Assembly (NCBI RefSeq): GCF_014650455.1
Contig: NZ_BMUZ01000003.1
Span: 664,534 to 728,533, forward strand
Reading direction: 5' to 3'
Length of the DNA: 64,000 nt
From: Streptomyces xanthochromogenes
GTDB lineage: Bacteria > Actinomycetota > Actinomycetes > Streptomycetales > Streptomycetaceae
Shown: piece by piece, positions 44,421 to 52,804 of the stretch
Layout of the letters: every line of letters starts with the position of its first letter
How positions within the stretch are numbered: position 1 is the stretch's first letter
Position numbers and translations under genes: made by a program
The notes under the pieces: model-generated
What the model was told of the DNA's origin: nothing
Database searches by the model: none
What the model saw: only the letters and a program-made list of their open reading frames with translations

Positions 44421-44864
44421 ATGGCCGACGTCTCACACCGCCCCGGTGATATTTCCGGGCACCCAGATGTATCGGAGATGCGGGACCGCTACGCCAAGGT
44501 GATGGAAACCCGAGGAGTAGCAGCGGTCGAGGAACTCGTGATCCTCGCCGGCATTTACGCAGCGATCTCCGGCTGGACGGTCCACTTCTCGGCCGCCAAG
44601 CCCACCTTGGCCCTCAGCAACCTGGTCGTCGGCATAGCTCTCGCGGTTCTGGGCCTGTGCATGTCCATGGCCCCGGAGAGGTCCACTGACCTCAACTTCG
44701 TGGTCCTGCTCCTCGGAGCCTGGCTGATCGTCTCTCCGTGGGTCGTCGCGCGCAGCGCCGGCACCGGAGCCATCCTCAGCAACGTCATCACCGGCGCATG
44801 TGTGTGCCTGTTCTCGCTCGTCGCGGGCGGGATGCTGATGTCGAGAAACCGAAGGTCCACCTGA
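44421..44864 (+). CDS. SPW-repeat integral membrane protein
   Basis: 147 aa with four membrane helices. The two internal halves each carry the SPW-type motif: ISGWTVHF in the first (SPW changed to SGW) and LIVSPWVVAR in the second. AGAAGGAGG precedes the ATG. The family is common in actinobacteria, often near stress regulators; no biochemical function is established that I know of. The N-terminal 40 residues are hydrophilic (RDRYAKVMETRGVAAVEE). Confidence 0.85.
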   Translation: MADVSHRPGDISGHPDVSEMRDRYAKVMETRGVAAVEELVILAGIYAAISGWTVHFSAAKPTLALSNLVVGIALAVLGLCMSMAPERSTDLNFVVLLLGAWLIVSPWVVARSAGTGAILSNVITGACVCLFSLVAGGMLMSRNRRST

Positions 44865-44975
44865 CGTCCCGTCGCCGGTCCCGGCGGTGAAGCCTCGGCG
44901 GTTCCGCGAGGCCGCGCCGTCGGGCCGGACCGGCACAGCCGTCCCCGGCATGCGGAGCCGTACGGCGCCCGCGCC

Positions 44976-45539
44976 TCATCTCCCGGACTGTGAACCGGAG
45001 TTGGCGCGGGCGTCGTCGCCGTGCGCAGCGGATCGGCGCAGCCACCTGCGCTCGCCGTCCTGCCACGCATCGGTGACGGCGAGCCCGGCGGCGGCAGCCA
45101 CGGCCTCGGACGCGCGGTGCTCGGGGTGGATGTGGGCCAGCACGGTCCGCACCGACTGCCGGTCGAGCCATGCGACGAGCCCCCGGGCCGCTTCGGTGGC
45201 GATGCCTCGGCCCTGCCAAGCGGTTCCCACCACCCAGGCGATCTCGGCGGTGTCCCCCGGCCCGCCCGGGGTGACCGTCGCCTGGACCGTGCCCGTGAGG
45301 CGGCCCTCGTCCCGTAGCCGCACCACCCAGTTGAGCCAGGACGCCCCCGGGTCGGGGCAGCCCCCGGCCAGACGCTCGTAGCGGGTCCGGAGCGCCTCCG
45401 GGGTTTCCGGGACGCCCCCGATGAAGGCGTGCAGCGCCGGGTCGGACAGGACCCCGGCCATCTCCTCGGCATGGTCGACGCGCAGCGGCACGAGGTCGAG
45501 CCGCGCGGTCGCGATGGCCTGCGCTTCGAAGAGGTTCAC
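44976..45539 (-). CDS. GNAT acetyltransferase
   Basis: 187 aa. I chose the GTG at 45539 because GGGAGG lies nine bases upstream; the frame remains open further up but without protein character. The GNAT core is TAEIAWVVGTAWQGRGIATEAARGL with the Q/R-x-x-G-x-A acetyl-CoA loop (given here as WQGRGIATEA), then HIHPEHRASEAVAAAAGL. It is a RimJ/RimL-like enzyme of unknown acceptor. The C-terminal residues after the fold (about 170-187) are disordered. Confidence 0.85.
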   Translation of the reverse strand: MNLFEAQAIATARLDLVPLRVDHAEEMAGVLSDPALHAFIGGVPETPEALRTRYERLAGGCPDPGASWLNWVVRLRDEGRLTGTVQATVTPGGPGDTAEIAWVVGTAWQGRGIATEAARGLVAWLDRQSVRTVLAHIHPEHRASEAVAAAAGLAVTDAWQDGERRWLRRSAAHGDDARANSGSQSGR

Positions 45540-45738
45540 GTACGCGATCCTCCCGCCGGGCCGCGTATCGGCCAACTCCCCCGCCGCCCCTGCACCCCGG
45601 CACCCTCCCCGGACGAAGATGCCCCTGGCCCTCCGCGAAGGCAGCGGAACGAGGGCGGCGAGCGGGAGAGGGGGCAGCCCAGATGCCATGTGAGGGTGAT
45701 CACAGCCCCAGAGGGCCACCCGGGCGTAACCTTGCGCC

Positions 45739-45813
45739 ATGCCCCTGCTCGTTCGACGCCGCCACGTGGACTTCGTCCGCGTCACGAGCATGGCCTGTCG
45801 CGCTTACCGCTGA
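45739..45813 (+). CDS. 24-aa putative leader peptide upstream of the 2OG-Fe oxygenase gene
   Basis: The ATG at 45739 opens a 24-codon frame, MPLLVRRRHVDF then VRVTSMACRAYR, that ends in TGA at 45811. Actinobacterial putative leader peptides of 20-30 aa share the basic RR(R)HVDxxR core and a Cys close to the end, and lie upstream of sulfur- or amino-acid-related genes, where they are thought to control the downstream gene by attenuation. Here the next gene begins about 100 bases later. No ribosome site is visible. I place it in that class on the motif alone. Confidence 0.65.
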   Translation: MPLLVRRRHVDFVRVTSMACRAYR

Positions 45814-45915
45814 CCCAGGCCCCCCTTCTCTCCTCCCCGTGCCCCTGCGGCGCCCGCCTCACCCCGGCGGATCCGCGATCGCGCCCACCCGCGCCGGCCG
45901 GGCATCTTCCAGCGG

Positions 45916-46971
45916 ATGGCTTCCATGTCGTACGTGACCTCGTCGCAGTTGCCGATCATCGACCTCTCCGCCGCCGACCGCGGCCCCGAGGCCCGTCGGC
46001 AGCTGCACGCCCAGCTCCACTCCGCCGCGCACGGCGTCGGCTTCTTCCAGCTCGTCGGGCACGGCGTCACGGACGCCGAGACCGCCGCGCTCAACGACAC
46101 CATGCGGACGTTCTTCCGGCTGCCGGAGGCGGACCGGCTCGCCATCGACAACGTCAACTCGCCCCATTTCCGTGGCTATACGCGGATCGGCGACGAGCGC
46201 ACCGGCGGCTCCCGCGACTGGCGCGACCAGCTCGACATAGGCGCCGAGCGCCCGGCCCGTGTTCCGGGACCGGGCGAGCCCGCCTACTGGTGGCTCGAAG
46301 GCCCCAACCAGTGGCCCGCCGCGCTCCCCGAGCTGCGCACCGCGGCGCTGAACTGGATCGACCGGCTCAGCGCGGTCGCCGAAAAGCTGCTGCACGAACT
46401 GCTCGCCTCGATCGGCGCGCCCCAGGACTTCTACGACGACGCGTTCGGGGACCGGGCGCACCTGCATCTGAAGCTGGTCCGCTATCCGGGCAGCGCCGAG
46501 GACGGCACCGCGCAGGGCGTCGGCGCGCACAAGGACTACGGGTTCCTCACCCTGCTCCACCAGGACACCGTCGGCGGCCTCCAGGTGCAGCGCGAGGACG
46601 GCCGCTTCCACGACGTGCCGCCCCTGCCCGGCGCCTTCGTGGTCAACCTGGGAGAGCTCCTCGAAGTCGCGACCAACGGCTACCTGCTCGCCACCAACCA
46701 CCGCGTGGTGAGCCCGCCCGGAGCCACCGAACGCTTCTCGGTGCCGTTCTTCTACAACCCGCGCCTGGACGCGCACATCGAGCCGCTGACCTTCCCGTAC
46801 GCGGCGCACGCGCCGGGCGCCACCGCGGACCCGGCGAACCCGCTGTTCGCCGAGTACGGACGCAACGAGCTCAAGGGCAAGCTGCGGGCCCATCCCCTGG
46901 TCGCGGCCCGCCACCACGCCGACCTGCTGCTCACCGAGCGCCCGCTGGCCGGTTCGGCGCTGCCGGTCTAG
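45916..46971 (+). CDS. 2-oxoglutarate/Fe(II) oxygenase, isopenicillin-N-synthase-like family
   Basis: 351 aa. It has an N-terminal DIOX_N part (LPIIDLSAADRGPE, GVGFFQLVGHGV) and the 2OG-Fe(II) jelly roll with the iron triad His and Asp in GVGAHKDYGFLTLL and His in LATNHRVVSPPG, and the cosubstrate Arg in ATERFSVPFFYNP. All catalytic residues are present. The family covers ring-forming oxidases and hydroxylases in secondary metabolism and amino acid modification; the substrate is open. The start may be the ATG at 45925. Upstream is a putative leader peptide, so expression may be attenuated. It is convergent with the polyprenyl synthase gene, 32 bases apart. Confidence 0.9.
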   Translation: MASMSYVTSSQLPIIDLSAADRGPEARRQLHAQLHSAAHGVGFFQLVGHGVTDAETAALNDTMRTFFRLPEADRLAIDNVNSPHFRGYTRIGDERTGGSRDWRDQLDIGAERPARVPGPGEPAYWWLEGPNQWPAALPELRTAALNWIDRLSAVAEKLLHELLASIGAPQDFYDDAFGDRAHLHLKLVRYPGSAEDGTAQGVGAHKDYGFLTLLHQDTVGGLQVQREDGRFHDVPPLPGAFVVNLGELLEVATNGYLLATNHRVVSPPGATERFSVPFFYNPRLDAHIEPLTFPYAAHAPGATADPANPLFAEYGRNELKGKLRAHPLVAARHHADLLLTERPLAGSALPV

Positions 46972-47003
46972 GGCCGAGGGGCGGTGACGCCCGCGACGGG
47001 CCC

Positions 47004-48110
47004 TCACACCCGGCGGTCCAGGAACAGCTCCGAGAGCGCGACCAGGTCGTCCACGCGCCGCGTCACCAGGGGCGCCGCGCGCAACCGGTCCCGCGCGGCG
47101 GCCACCCGGCTGCGCGCGTCCCGCAGCGCGTAGGCGCGCCCGCCCGCCTCCTCGACCAGGTCGGCGGCACACCGGACGCTCGCCTCGTCCGGCGGGGTCC
47201 CACCGCCGAGGAGCCCCTCCAGACGGGGTCCGAGCGAGGGCTGTGCGGCCATCGCGGCGAGGACGGGCAGCGTCTTCTTGCCGCGCCGCAGATCGCTGTG
47301 CACCGGCTTGCCGGTGACCTCGGGGTCCCCCCAGATTCCGAGCACGTCGTCGACCGCCTGGAACGCCAGGCCCCATTCCCTTCCGGCCTGTGCGAGCGCG
47401 TCCGCGAGCCGGGGCGGGGCGCCCGCGAGGACCGGCCCGAGCGCGGTGGCGCAGCCGAGCAGGGAGCCCGTCTTGCGGGCCGCCATCGCTCGGTACTCGG
47501 CGAGGCCCACGGCATGAGGGCCGGTCCACGGCCGGGTCTCGAACAGGACGTCGTCCGCTTGTCCGTGCACCAACTCACCCAGCATCACTGCCAGTTGACG
47601 CACCGCCCGGGCTCCGCACGCGTCGTCCGCCTCGGCAACCGTGCGCACGGCCAGGGCGAACAGGGCGTCGCCCGCCAGGACCGCGGGCCCGCTACCGAAG
47701 GCCTTCCAGGAGCTGTCGCGACCCCTTCTGCGCTCGTCCCCGTCCATGATGTCGTCGTGCATCAGGGAGAAGGTGTGGATCAGCTCGATCGCCACGGCCG
47801 CCGGCACCGCCGCATCGGCGCTCGCTCCCACTGCCTGGGTCCCGAGAACCGCCAGGGCCGGCCGCACCCCTTTGCCTCCGCTGCCGACACCGGGCGTTCC
47901 GTCCGCGTCGCACCAGCCGAAGGCGTGCGCCGCGATGCGGCCGGGCTCCGGGTGCAGCCCCTGTACGGCCTTGCGCAGGGCCGGCTCCACGAGCTCGCGG
48001 CAGCGTGCGAGGGCGGCGACCGCCCGGGGCGTGGTGGTCGTGCTGGATGCTGCCGTTGTGCGGGGGGAGCGCAGGGAGTCGGGGGTGTGCAGACCTGCCT
48101 GGGGGGACAT
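47004..48110 (-). CDS. Polyprenyl (probably geranylgeranyl) diphosphate synthase
   Basis: 368 aa from the ATG at 48110 (MSPQAGLHTP), with AGGAG eight bases upstream; an ATG at 48155 and a TTG at 48173 are alternatives without ribosome sites. The two Asp-rich Mg-binding motifs are present: MHDDIMDGDERRRG (first) and FQAVDDVLGIWGD (second). Residues four and five before the first motif (F-S-L-M) fit a C15-C20 chain-length product. The enzyme joins allylic diphosphate and isopentenyl diphosphate. It is last of the minus-strand set PIG-L, StyA-like, TPR, polyprenyl synthase. No squalene, phytoene or hopene genes occur in the window, so the prenyl product probably feeds another pathway. Confidence 0.92.
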   Translation of the reverse strand: MSPQAGLHTPDSLRSPRTTAASSTTTTPRAVAALARCRELVEPALRKAVQGLHPEPGRIAAHAFGWCDADGTPGVGSGGKGVRPALAVLGTQAVGASADAAVPAAVAIELIHTFSLMHDDIMDGDERRRGRDSSWKAFGSGPAVLAGDALFALAVRTVAEADDACGARAVRQLAVMLGELVHGQADDVLFETRPWTGPHAVGLAEYRAMAARKTGSLLGCATALGPVLAGAPPRLADALAQAGREWGLAFQAVDDVLGIWGDPEVTGKPVHSDLRRGKKTLPVLAAMAAQPSLGPRLEGLLGGGTPPDEASVRCAADLVEEAGGRAYALRDARSRVAAARDRLRAAPLVTRRVDDLVALSELFLDRRV

Positions 48111-48169
48111 GGATGCTGCTCCTGTCGTGGGCCGTGCGGAGGTTGCCGTGGACATCGCGGGGGCCGCGC

Positions 48170-49249
48170 TCAAGGGGCCGGCACGGCGTCCGACGCCGGG
48201 ACGCCCAGCTCGGTTCGCGCCTGGGCGATCATGTCTCCGGCGCGCTGCAACCCGATGTCGCCGAGCGCACGCTCAAGGGCGTCGAGATCGGCCGCGGTGC
48301 TCGCCGCCGGACGGCCCTGCCGGGCCTCGGCCTTCACCAGGCCGAGGCGCGACAGCGCTTCCCCGCGCGGCTCCCCCATCGCCCGGAACTCCGCGAGCGC
48401 CCCGCGGTAGACCTCCTCGGCCTGCGCGTAACGCCCCGCGCGGTACAGCACGTTGCCCCGCATCTTGTGGTTGTACGCCAGCGCGCCGACCAGCTGGACC
48501 TCACGGCAGAGCAGTTCCGCTTCGGTCAGCAGCGCGAGAGCCCGCTCCGGTTCGCCCTGGGCGGACCGCACATCGGCCATCCCGCGCAGCGCCCACGCCC
48601 GGCCGCGGTCGTCCCCGGCGTCCCGGGCTATCCGGGCCGCCTCCTCGAACATCTCGAGGGCGGTGTCGAAGGAGCCGGTGTTGCGGTGCATCTGCGCGAT
48701 GCCTTCGAGCGCCCACACCGTGTGCCGGGCCTCGCCCCGCCGCCGGGCCTCGGCGAGCAGCTGCTCGTGAAGACGGCCCACGGCCTCGTAGTCGCCCTGG
48801 ATGCGTCCGGTCTCGGCGAGCCCGGCCAGGGAGTATCCGCGGGCCACGATGTCACCGCCCTGTTCGGCCAGTTCGGCCGCTTCGGCCAGTCGGCGCCGGG
48901 CCAGTGCGAGGTCGCCGCGCTGGCGGGCAAGAGTGCCACCGCTCCACACCGCCCAGGCCATCGCACCCCGGTCGCCCGCCCGCTCGGCCGCGCGGAAGCT
49001 GTCCTGCCAGGCCTGTTCGGCCTCCTCTACGCGGCCGAGCCGCCTGCTCGCCTCGGCGGCGGCGAGGGCGGCATGGGCCAACTCCAGGGATTTTCCGCCC
49101 TGTTCGGCCAGTCGCATTTCCTCGACGGCCTTGGCCAGCACCTCCTCCAGTGAGGTGTTCACCGACAGTTCGCCCAGGGGCCCCCGGTACTCGGGCGCGG
49201 ATGCCTTGCCGTACATGGTTGTCTCGCTTCGCATCGTCGTGCGGAGCAC
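48170..49249 (-). CDS. TPR-repeat protein
   Basis: 359 aa from GTG at 49249, supported by GGCGGAG five bases upstream. Residues about 40-330 are a run of helical hairpins with TPR periodicity (ALAAAEASRRLGRVEEAEQAW, ARQRGDLALARRRLAEAA, NTGSFDTALEMFEEAARIA; the parts are typical A/G-Y/F-A consensus). It has no catalytic motif or signal peptide. Its likely role is protein-protein scaffolding. It lies between the StyA-like monooxygenase and the polyprenyl synthase genes on the same strand (gaps 111 and 59 bases), so it may bridge these enzymes or carry a regulatory role. Confidence 0.8.
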   Translation of the reverse strand: MLRTTMRSETTMYGKASAPEYRGPLGELSVNTSLEEVLAKAVEEMRLAEQGGKSLELAHAALAAAEASRRLGRVEEAEQAWQDSFRAAERAGDRGAMAWAVWSGGTLARQRGDLALARRRLAEAAELAEQGGDIVARGYSLAGLAETGRIQGDYEAVGRLHEQLLAEARRRGEARHTVWALEGIAQMHRNTGSFDTALEMFEEAARIARDAGDDRGRAWALRGMADVRSAQGEPERALALLTEAELLCREVQLVGALAYNHKMRGNVLYRAGRYAQAEEVYRGALAEFRAMGEPRGEALSRLGLVKAEARQGRPAASTAADLDALERALGDIGLQRAGDMIAQARTELGVPASDAVPAP

Positions 49250-49360
49250 AGCGCTCCGCCTTTGATCACGAAGCTAGGAGACGACCGGGCTGCCGGGAGT
49301 CAGCCTCAGAGCCCGTGTGCCGTACATCTGAAGTCGTACGTCCGACGAGGACGTCCGCCC

Positions 49361-50602
49361 TCAGCGGGACCCGTCGAACCGCGCCAAGTAGGCTTCGGCC
49401 CGCTCCGGTTCCATCAGCCAGTCGCGGTAACCGACCGGATCCGCATAGCCGTTGGCGAGGCGGTGCGCGACCTCGGGGTGCTCATGGGCGGCCTGGAGGA
49501 TGCGAACCACATGGCCGGCCGGGGGCTGACGCAACATCAGGTCCGTGAAGGCGTGCACGTGGCGGGCCTGTTCCCAGTAGTCGTCGAAGACCGTCCGCAT
49601 CCAGCGCTCGTCGAAGGGCTGCTCCTCGCGCTTCAGGATCGCGTCGAGGTAGGCGGCGGCCGCACGCGCGGCGTTGTTGGCGCCCTGGCCGGTGAGGGGG
49701 TCGTTGACCGCGACCGCGTCCGCCATCCCCAGGACGTACTGGCCGTCCCCCAGCGAGGCCACCCCGTGCCGGACGGTGGGCGTGATCGCGCCGTACAACG
49801 CGGCGCCGTCATCGGTCGGTTCGGCCCGGGCGAAACGCTCGTACTCCCATGGCGCGTACTGCCGCAGCAGCTCCACCGCCCGGCGCAGGCCCTCGCGCGG
49901 TTCCGGCCGGTCCGCCCAACAGTCGTACGGGCCACCGAACTTGGCCTCCACGAGGAGGATCTCGCAGGGCCCGTGCACGGTCAGCGCCTGGAGGGCGATC
50001 GCGTCCCCGGCCGCCGCGGCACCGGACACCCGCAGATACGCGTCCGTCTCGTCGCCACGGCCCGCGACGCCGTCGGCGTAGAAGGCCGCGAGCGTACGTT
50101 GCGGGCGGTCGTAGACCGAGCGTGCCGCGTCACGGCCGAAGAGCGACGAGAGGGCGCCGCGGCCGGCGGCGACGACCGTGAGGTCGTGGCAGGCGACGAT
50201 CGCCGGTGCGTCGCCTGCTTCGACCGAGCCGTACGCCACCCGGCCGCCCCGCGACTCGAAGAGGTCCAGCCACGCGGCGAGTTTCAACCGCTGGTCCACC
50301 GAGCGGACTTCCCCGTCGTAGGAGGCGGTGAAGCGTGTCGGCCGACCGTCCTCGGCCGGGTCCCAGTGGCGCATCTCCAGGCCGCGCATCACCGGCGCCC
50401 GGTCGTCCCAGAGGTTCAGCCCGGCCGCCCGCTCAAGCGCCAGGGCGGGACCGAACATCAGCTGTGTCGAGGTGACCCGACCGGCGCGGATCTCCTGCGA
50501 TGTCCGTTCCGAATGGAGCGTCACGTCGTAGTCCGCGCCCTGCAGCCCCAGCGCGAGTTGCAGCCCGGCCTGCCCCGCCCCGATGATCGCGATCCGTCGC
50601 AC
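49361..50602 (-). CDS. FAD-dependent styrene/indole monooxygenase-like enzyme (StyA type)
   Basis: 413 aa. The start is GTG at 50602 with GGTGGAGG five bases upstream. The N terminus VRRIAIIGAGQAGLQLALGL holds the FAD Rossmann motif (GAGQAG), and the second FAD motif is GMADAVAVNDPLTGQGANNA. Arrangement and length fit StyA-like flavin monooxygenases, which take reduced FAD from a separate flavin reductase and epoxidise styrene, indole or prenylated indoles (relatives include terpenoid-indole oxygenases such as XiaI). No StyB-like reductase is adjacent, so a general reductase would be needed. It follows the PIG-L gene by 80 bases and precedes a TPR gene. A role in an indole- or terpenoid-linked pathway is inference. 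Confidence 0.85.
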   Translation of the reverse strand: MRRIAIIGAGQAGLQLALGLQGADYDVTLHSERTSQEIRAGRVTSTQLMFGPALALERAAGLNLWDDRAPVMRGLEMRHWDPAEDGRPTRFTASYDGEVRSVDQRLKLAAWLDLFESRGGRVAYGSVEAGDAPAIVACHDLTVVAAGRGALSSLFGRDAARSVYDRPQRTLAAFYADGVAGRGDETDAYLRVSGAAAAGDAIALQALTVHGPCEILLVEAKFGGPYDCWADRPEPREGLRRAVELLRQYAPWEYERFARAEPTDDGAALYGAITPTVRHGVASLGDGQYVLGMADAVAVNDPLTGQGANNAARAAAAYLDAILKREEQPFDERWMRTVFDDYWEQARHVHAFTDLMLRQPPAGHVVRILQAAHEHPEVAHRLANGYADPVGYRDWLMEPERAEAYLARFDGSR

Positions 50603-50682
50603 GCCTGCCTCCACCCGGTCCCCGCCATCGACTCCCCCGTTGTACCCGGTGACGCCCGGGCCTGCCCAGACGGCCTCGGGTG

Positions 50683-51618
50683 CTAGGCCGTCGGGTACTG
50701 GCGGAGCATCCAGTTCCGGTAGAGCGCCGACAGCGGACCCTTGTAGTCGGTGCAGCCCTTGGGGCATTCGGTCGTGGTCAGATACCGCCGGAAGGCCGAT
50801 TCCTTGCGCCGGGCCGGCTGAACGGCGACGTTCGGGCGCAGCGCGCTGATCGAGTAGCCGTGGTACCCGACCACGACGGGCTTCGACCCCGGGACGGTGG
50901 CGGCTGCCGCTCGCACGAACCGCGCCGCGACTTCGTGGTCGCTGTGGTCGCCCTTGGGACCTGTGCCGTAGTCGGTGTTGCGGTAGTCGAGGGTGCGTAC
51001 GGTCCTGGCGTGCGCGTCCGCGACGAGCCAGGCCAGCATGGTGGTGAGTTCCTTCTTGTCGTAACTCGCGCTGCGGTCCATCGCCGTCATCCGGCGGATG
51101 CTGCCCCTTTCGAGCTTGAGGAGGCTCTGTCCCGCTTGGGCTCGGGTGCCCGAGCCGTCGTGGATCCCGTCCGGGAGACGGAGGAAGGTGACCCGGACAC
51201 CGGGACGGCCCGCCGGTACCCGCAGCACGAAGGCGCGGACCGTACGCCCGGCGTGCCTGCGGTCCTCGCGCCGCCACTCGTTGGGCGCCCCCGCGAGCAA
51301 CGCGTAGGCCTGGCCCACGCCCTGTTCGCGCTGTTGCACGTACCGGGTGCCGGGGCTGCCCGCATCGCCCGCGGTGAGGTAGACGATGTCGAGGCAGGCC
51401 CCCTTGTCCCGGTCGGCGACCAGGTCCGGGCTCATGAAAAGGAGGTCGTCGTCCTCGTGCGCGACCCCGGCGAGGACGGTGCTCCGGCACGGCGGGGCCG
51501 CGGCCGCCGCCGAGTCGACGGGGACGACGATCTGCCCCCAAGCCAGAACCGCCATGGCCCACACCGCCGAAGCGCCTCGAAGTCCGAGCTTTTTCCGCCT
51601 TGCCGCTGTCCCGTTCAC
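50683..51618 (-). CDS. Secreted PIG-L/LmbE-family deacetylase
   Basis: 311 aa. The GTG at 51618 gives a basic N-region (RRKK) and a hydrophobic stretch ending AAAAA-PP, a plausible signal peptide; no strong ribosome site is visible. The family's metal site is conserved as AHEDDDLLF (normally AHPDDE) and the GDHSDHE segment with the H-x-x-H pair. PIG-L enzymes remove acetyl groups from N-acetylglucosamine-containing molecules, such as mycothiol precursors or glycolipids; a secreted member might act on wall or antibiotic sugars. The C-terminal 60 residues (SALRPNVAVQPARRKES) are outside the fold. It is the first gene of the minus-strand set with the StyA-like, TPR and polyprenyl synthase genes, and is divergent from the nitrilase gene by about 100 bases. 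Confidence 0.85.
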   Translation of the reverse strand: MNGTAARRKKLGLRGASAVWAMAVLAWGQIVVPVDSAAAAAPPCRSTVLAGVAHEDDDLLFMSPDLVADRDKGACLDIVYLTAGDAGSPGTRYVQQREQGVGQAYALLAGAPNEWRREDRRHAGRTVRAFVLRVPAGRPGVRVTFLRLPDGIHDGSGTRAQAGQSLLKLERGSIRRMTAMDRSASYDKKELTTMLAWLVADAHARTVRTLDYRNTDYGTGPKGDHSDHEVAARFVRAAAATVPGSKPVVVGYHGYSISALRPNVAVQPARRKESAFRRYLTTTECPKGCTDYKGPLSALYRNWMLRQYPTA

Positions 51619-51720
51619 GGGACGGATTATCGGCGCATATGTCGCAAAGATCCCGGATTTCCCTCTGGCGTGGCTCCAGGCGATCGGCGCGGTCCGATCC
51701 CGGCGCCTAGGGTGAGTGCC

Positions 51721-52644
51721 GTGACCCTCCTCACCGCCGCTGTCGTCCAAGCGGGCTCGCCCTTGTTCGACACCCCCGCCGCGCTGGCCAAGGCCCTCGA
51801 CCTGATCCGCGCCGCCGCCGCCCGAGGTGCCCAGGTCGTCGTGCTGCCCGAGGCGTTCCTCGGCGGCTATCCCAAGGGGTTCGACTTCGGGGTGCGGGTC
51901 GGCAGCCGCAGCCCGGAGGGACGCGATACGTTCCGGCGCTACTTCGAGTCGGCCATCGCGGTCCCGGGCGCCGAGACGGACGAACTCGCGGCACTGACAG
52001 TGGAGTTGAGCATCCACGCGGTGGTCGGTGCGGTGGAGCGGTCCGGTTCCACGTTGTACTGCGTCGCCCTGTACTTCGGCCCGCAGGGTTATCTCGGCAA
52101 GCACCGCAAGCTGATGCCGACCGCCGCCGAGCGGCTGATCTGGGGGCTCGGGGACGGCTCCACCATGCCCGTGATCGACAGCGGCCGCGGCCTGCTGGGG
52201 GCAGCCATCTGCTGGGAGAACTACATGCCGCTGTTCCGCACCACGATGTACGCCAAAGGCGTCGACATCTGGTGTGCGCCGACGGTGGACGACCGGGAGA
52301 CCTGGCAAGTGACGATGCGCCATGTGGCCCTTGAGGGGCGCTGCTTCGTCCTGAGCGCCGCCCAGTACCTGCTGCGCTCCGATCTGCCCCCCGACGTCCA
52401 TCCGGTACAGGGTGACGCGCCGGACACCGTCCTCATCGGCGGCGGCAGCACCATCGCCTCGCCGCTCGGCGAGGTACTCGCCGGGCCGCTCAGGGACGGC
52501 GAAGGCATCCTGGTGGCCGACCTCGACCTCGGGGACATCGCCCGCAGCCGCTTCGACTTCGACCCGACCGGGCACTACGCCCGTCCCGACCTCTTCACGC
52601 TGCACGTGGACGAAACCCCCAGGCCGCCGACCCGGGCGGGCTGA
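51721..52644 (+). CDS. Nitrilase
   Basis: 307 aa. The start is GTG at 51721 with AGGGTGAG upstream. The catalytic triad is intact: Glu44 in VVLPEAFLGG, Lys130 in GKHRKLMPT and Cys164 in AAICWENYMP. The HRKLMPT and CWENYMP forms are those of true nitrilases and cyanide-degrading enzymes rather than amidases. It should hydrolyse an organic nitrile to its acid and ammonia, possibly indole-3-acetonitrile or a cyanogenic compound. It is divergent from the PIG-L gene and is followed, convergently, by an alcohol dehydrogenase. Confidence 0.93.
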   Translation: MTLLTAAVVQAGSPLFDTPAALAKALDLIRAAAARGAQVVVLPEAFLGGYPKGFDFGVRVGSRSPEGRDTFRRYFESAIAVPGAETDELAALTVELSIHAVVGAVERSGSTLYCVALYFGPQGYLGKHRKLMPTAAERLIWGLGDGSTMPVIDSGRGLLGAAICWENYMPLFRTTMYAKGVDIWCAPTVDDRETWQVTMRHVALEGRCFVLSAAQYLLRSDLPPDVHPVQGDAPDTVLIGGGSTIASPLGEVLAGPLRDGEGILVADLDLGDIARSRFDFDPTGHYARPDLFTLHVDETPRPPTRAG

Positions 52645-52804
52645 ACGGTCGCGGGCCGGACCCGACGCCCCGGCCCCACCGTGCAATGCGGCGCACCAGC
52701 GGGCCAGCTGGGCTTCTCGGGCCCGACGCACCCGGGCCCGGGCCACCTCGCCCGTCCACGCCAGGAGCGCGCCCTGCGCCGCGCGCTCCCCCGGCGGCCC
52801 CGAT

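Noticed and set aside
45429..48410. 993-aa open frame on the plus strand
   Set aside because: It overlaps the GNAT, oxygenase and polyprenyl synthase genes in the wrong frame or strand; composition is Arg/Ala/Pro shadow sequence.
47004..50602. Hopanoid or carotenoid cluster
   Set aside because: A polyprenyl synthase and a flavoenzyme are present, but no squalene/phytoene synthase or cyclase lies in the window.
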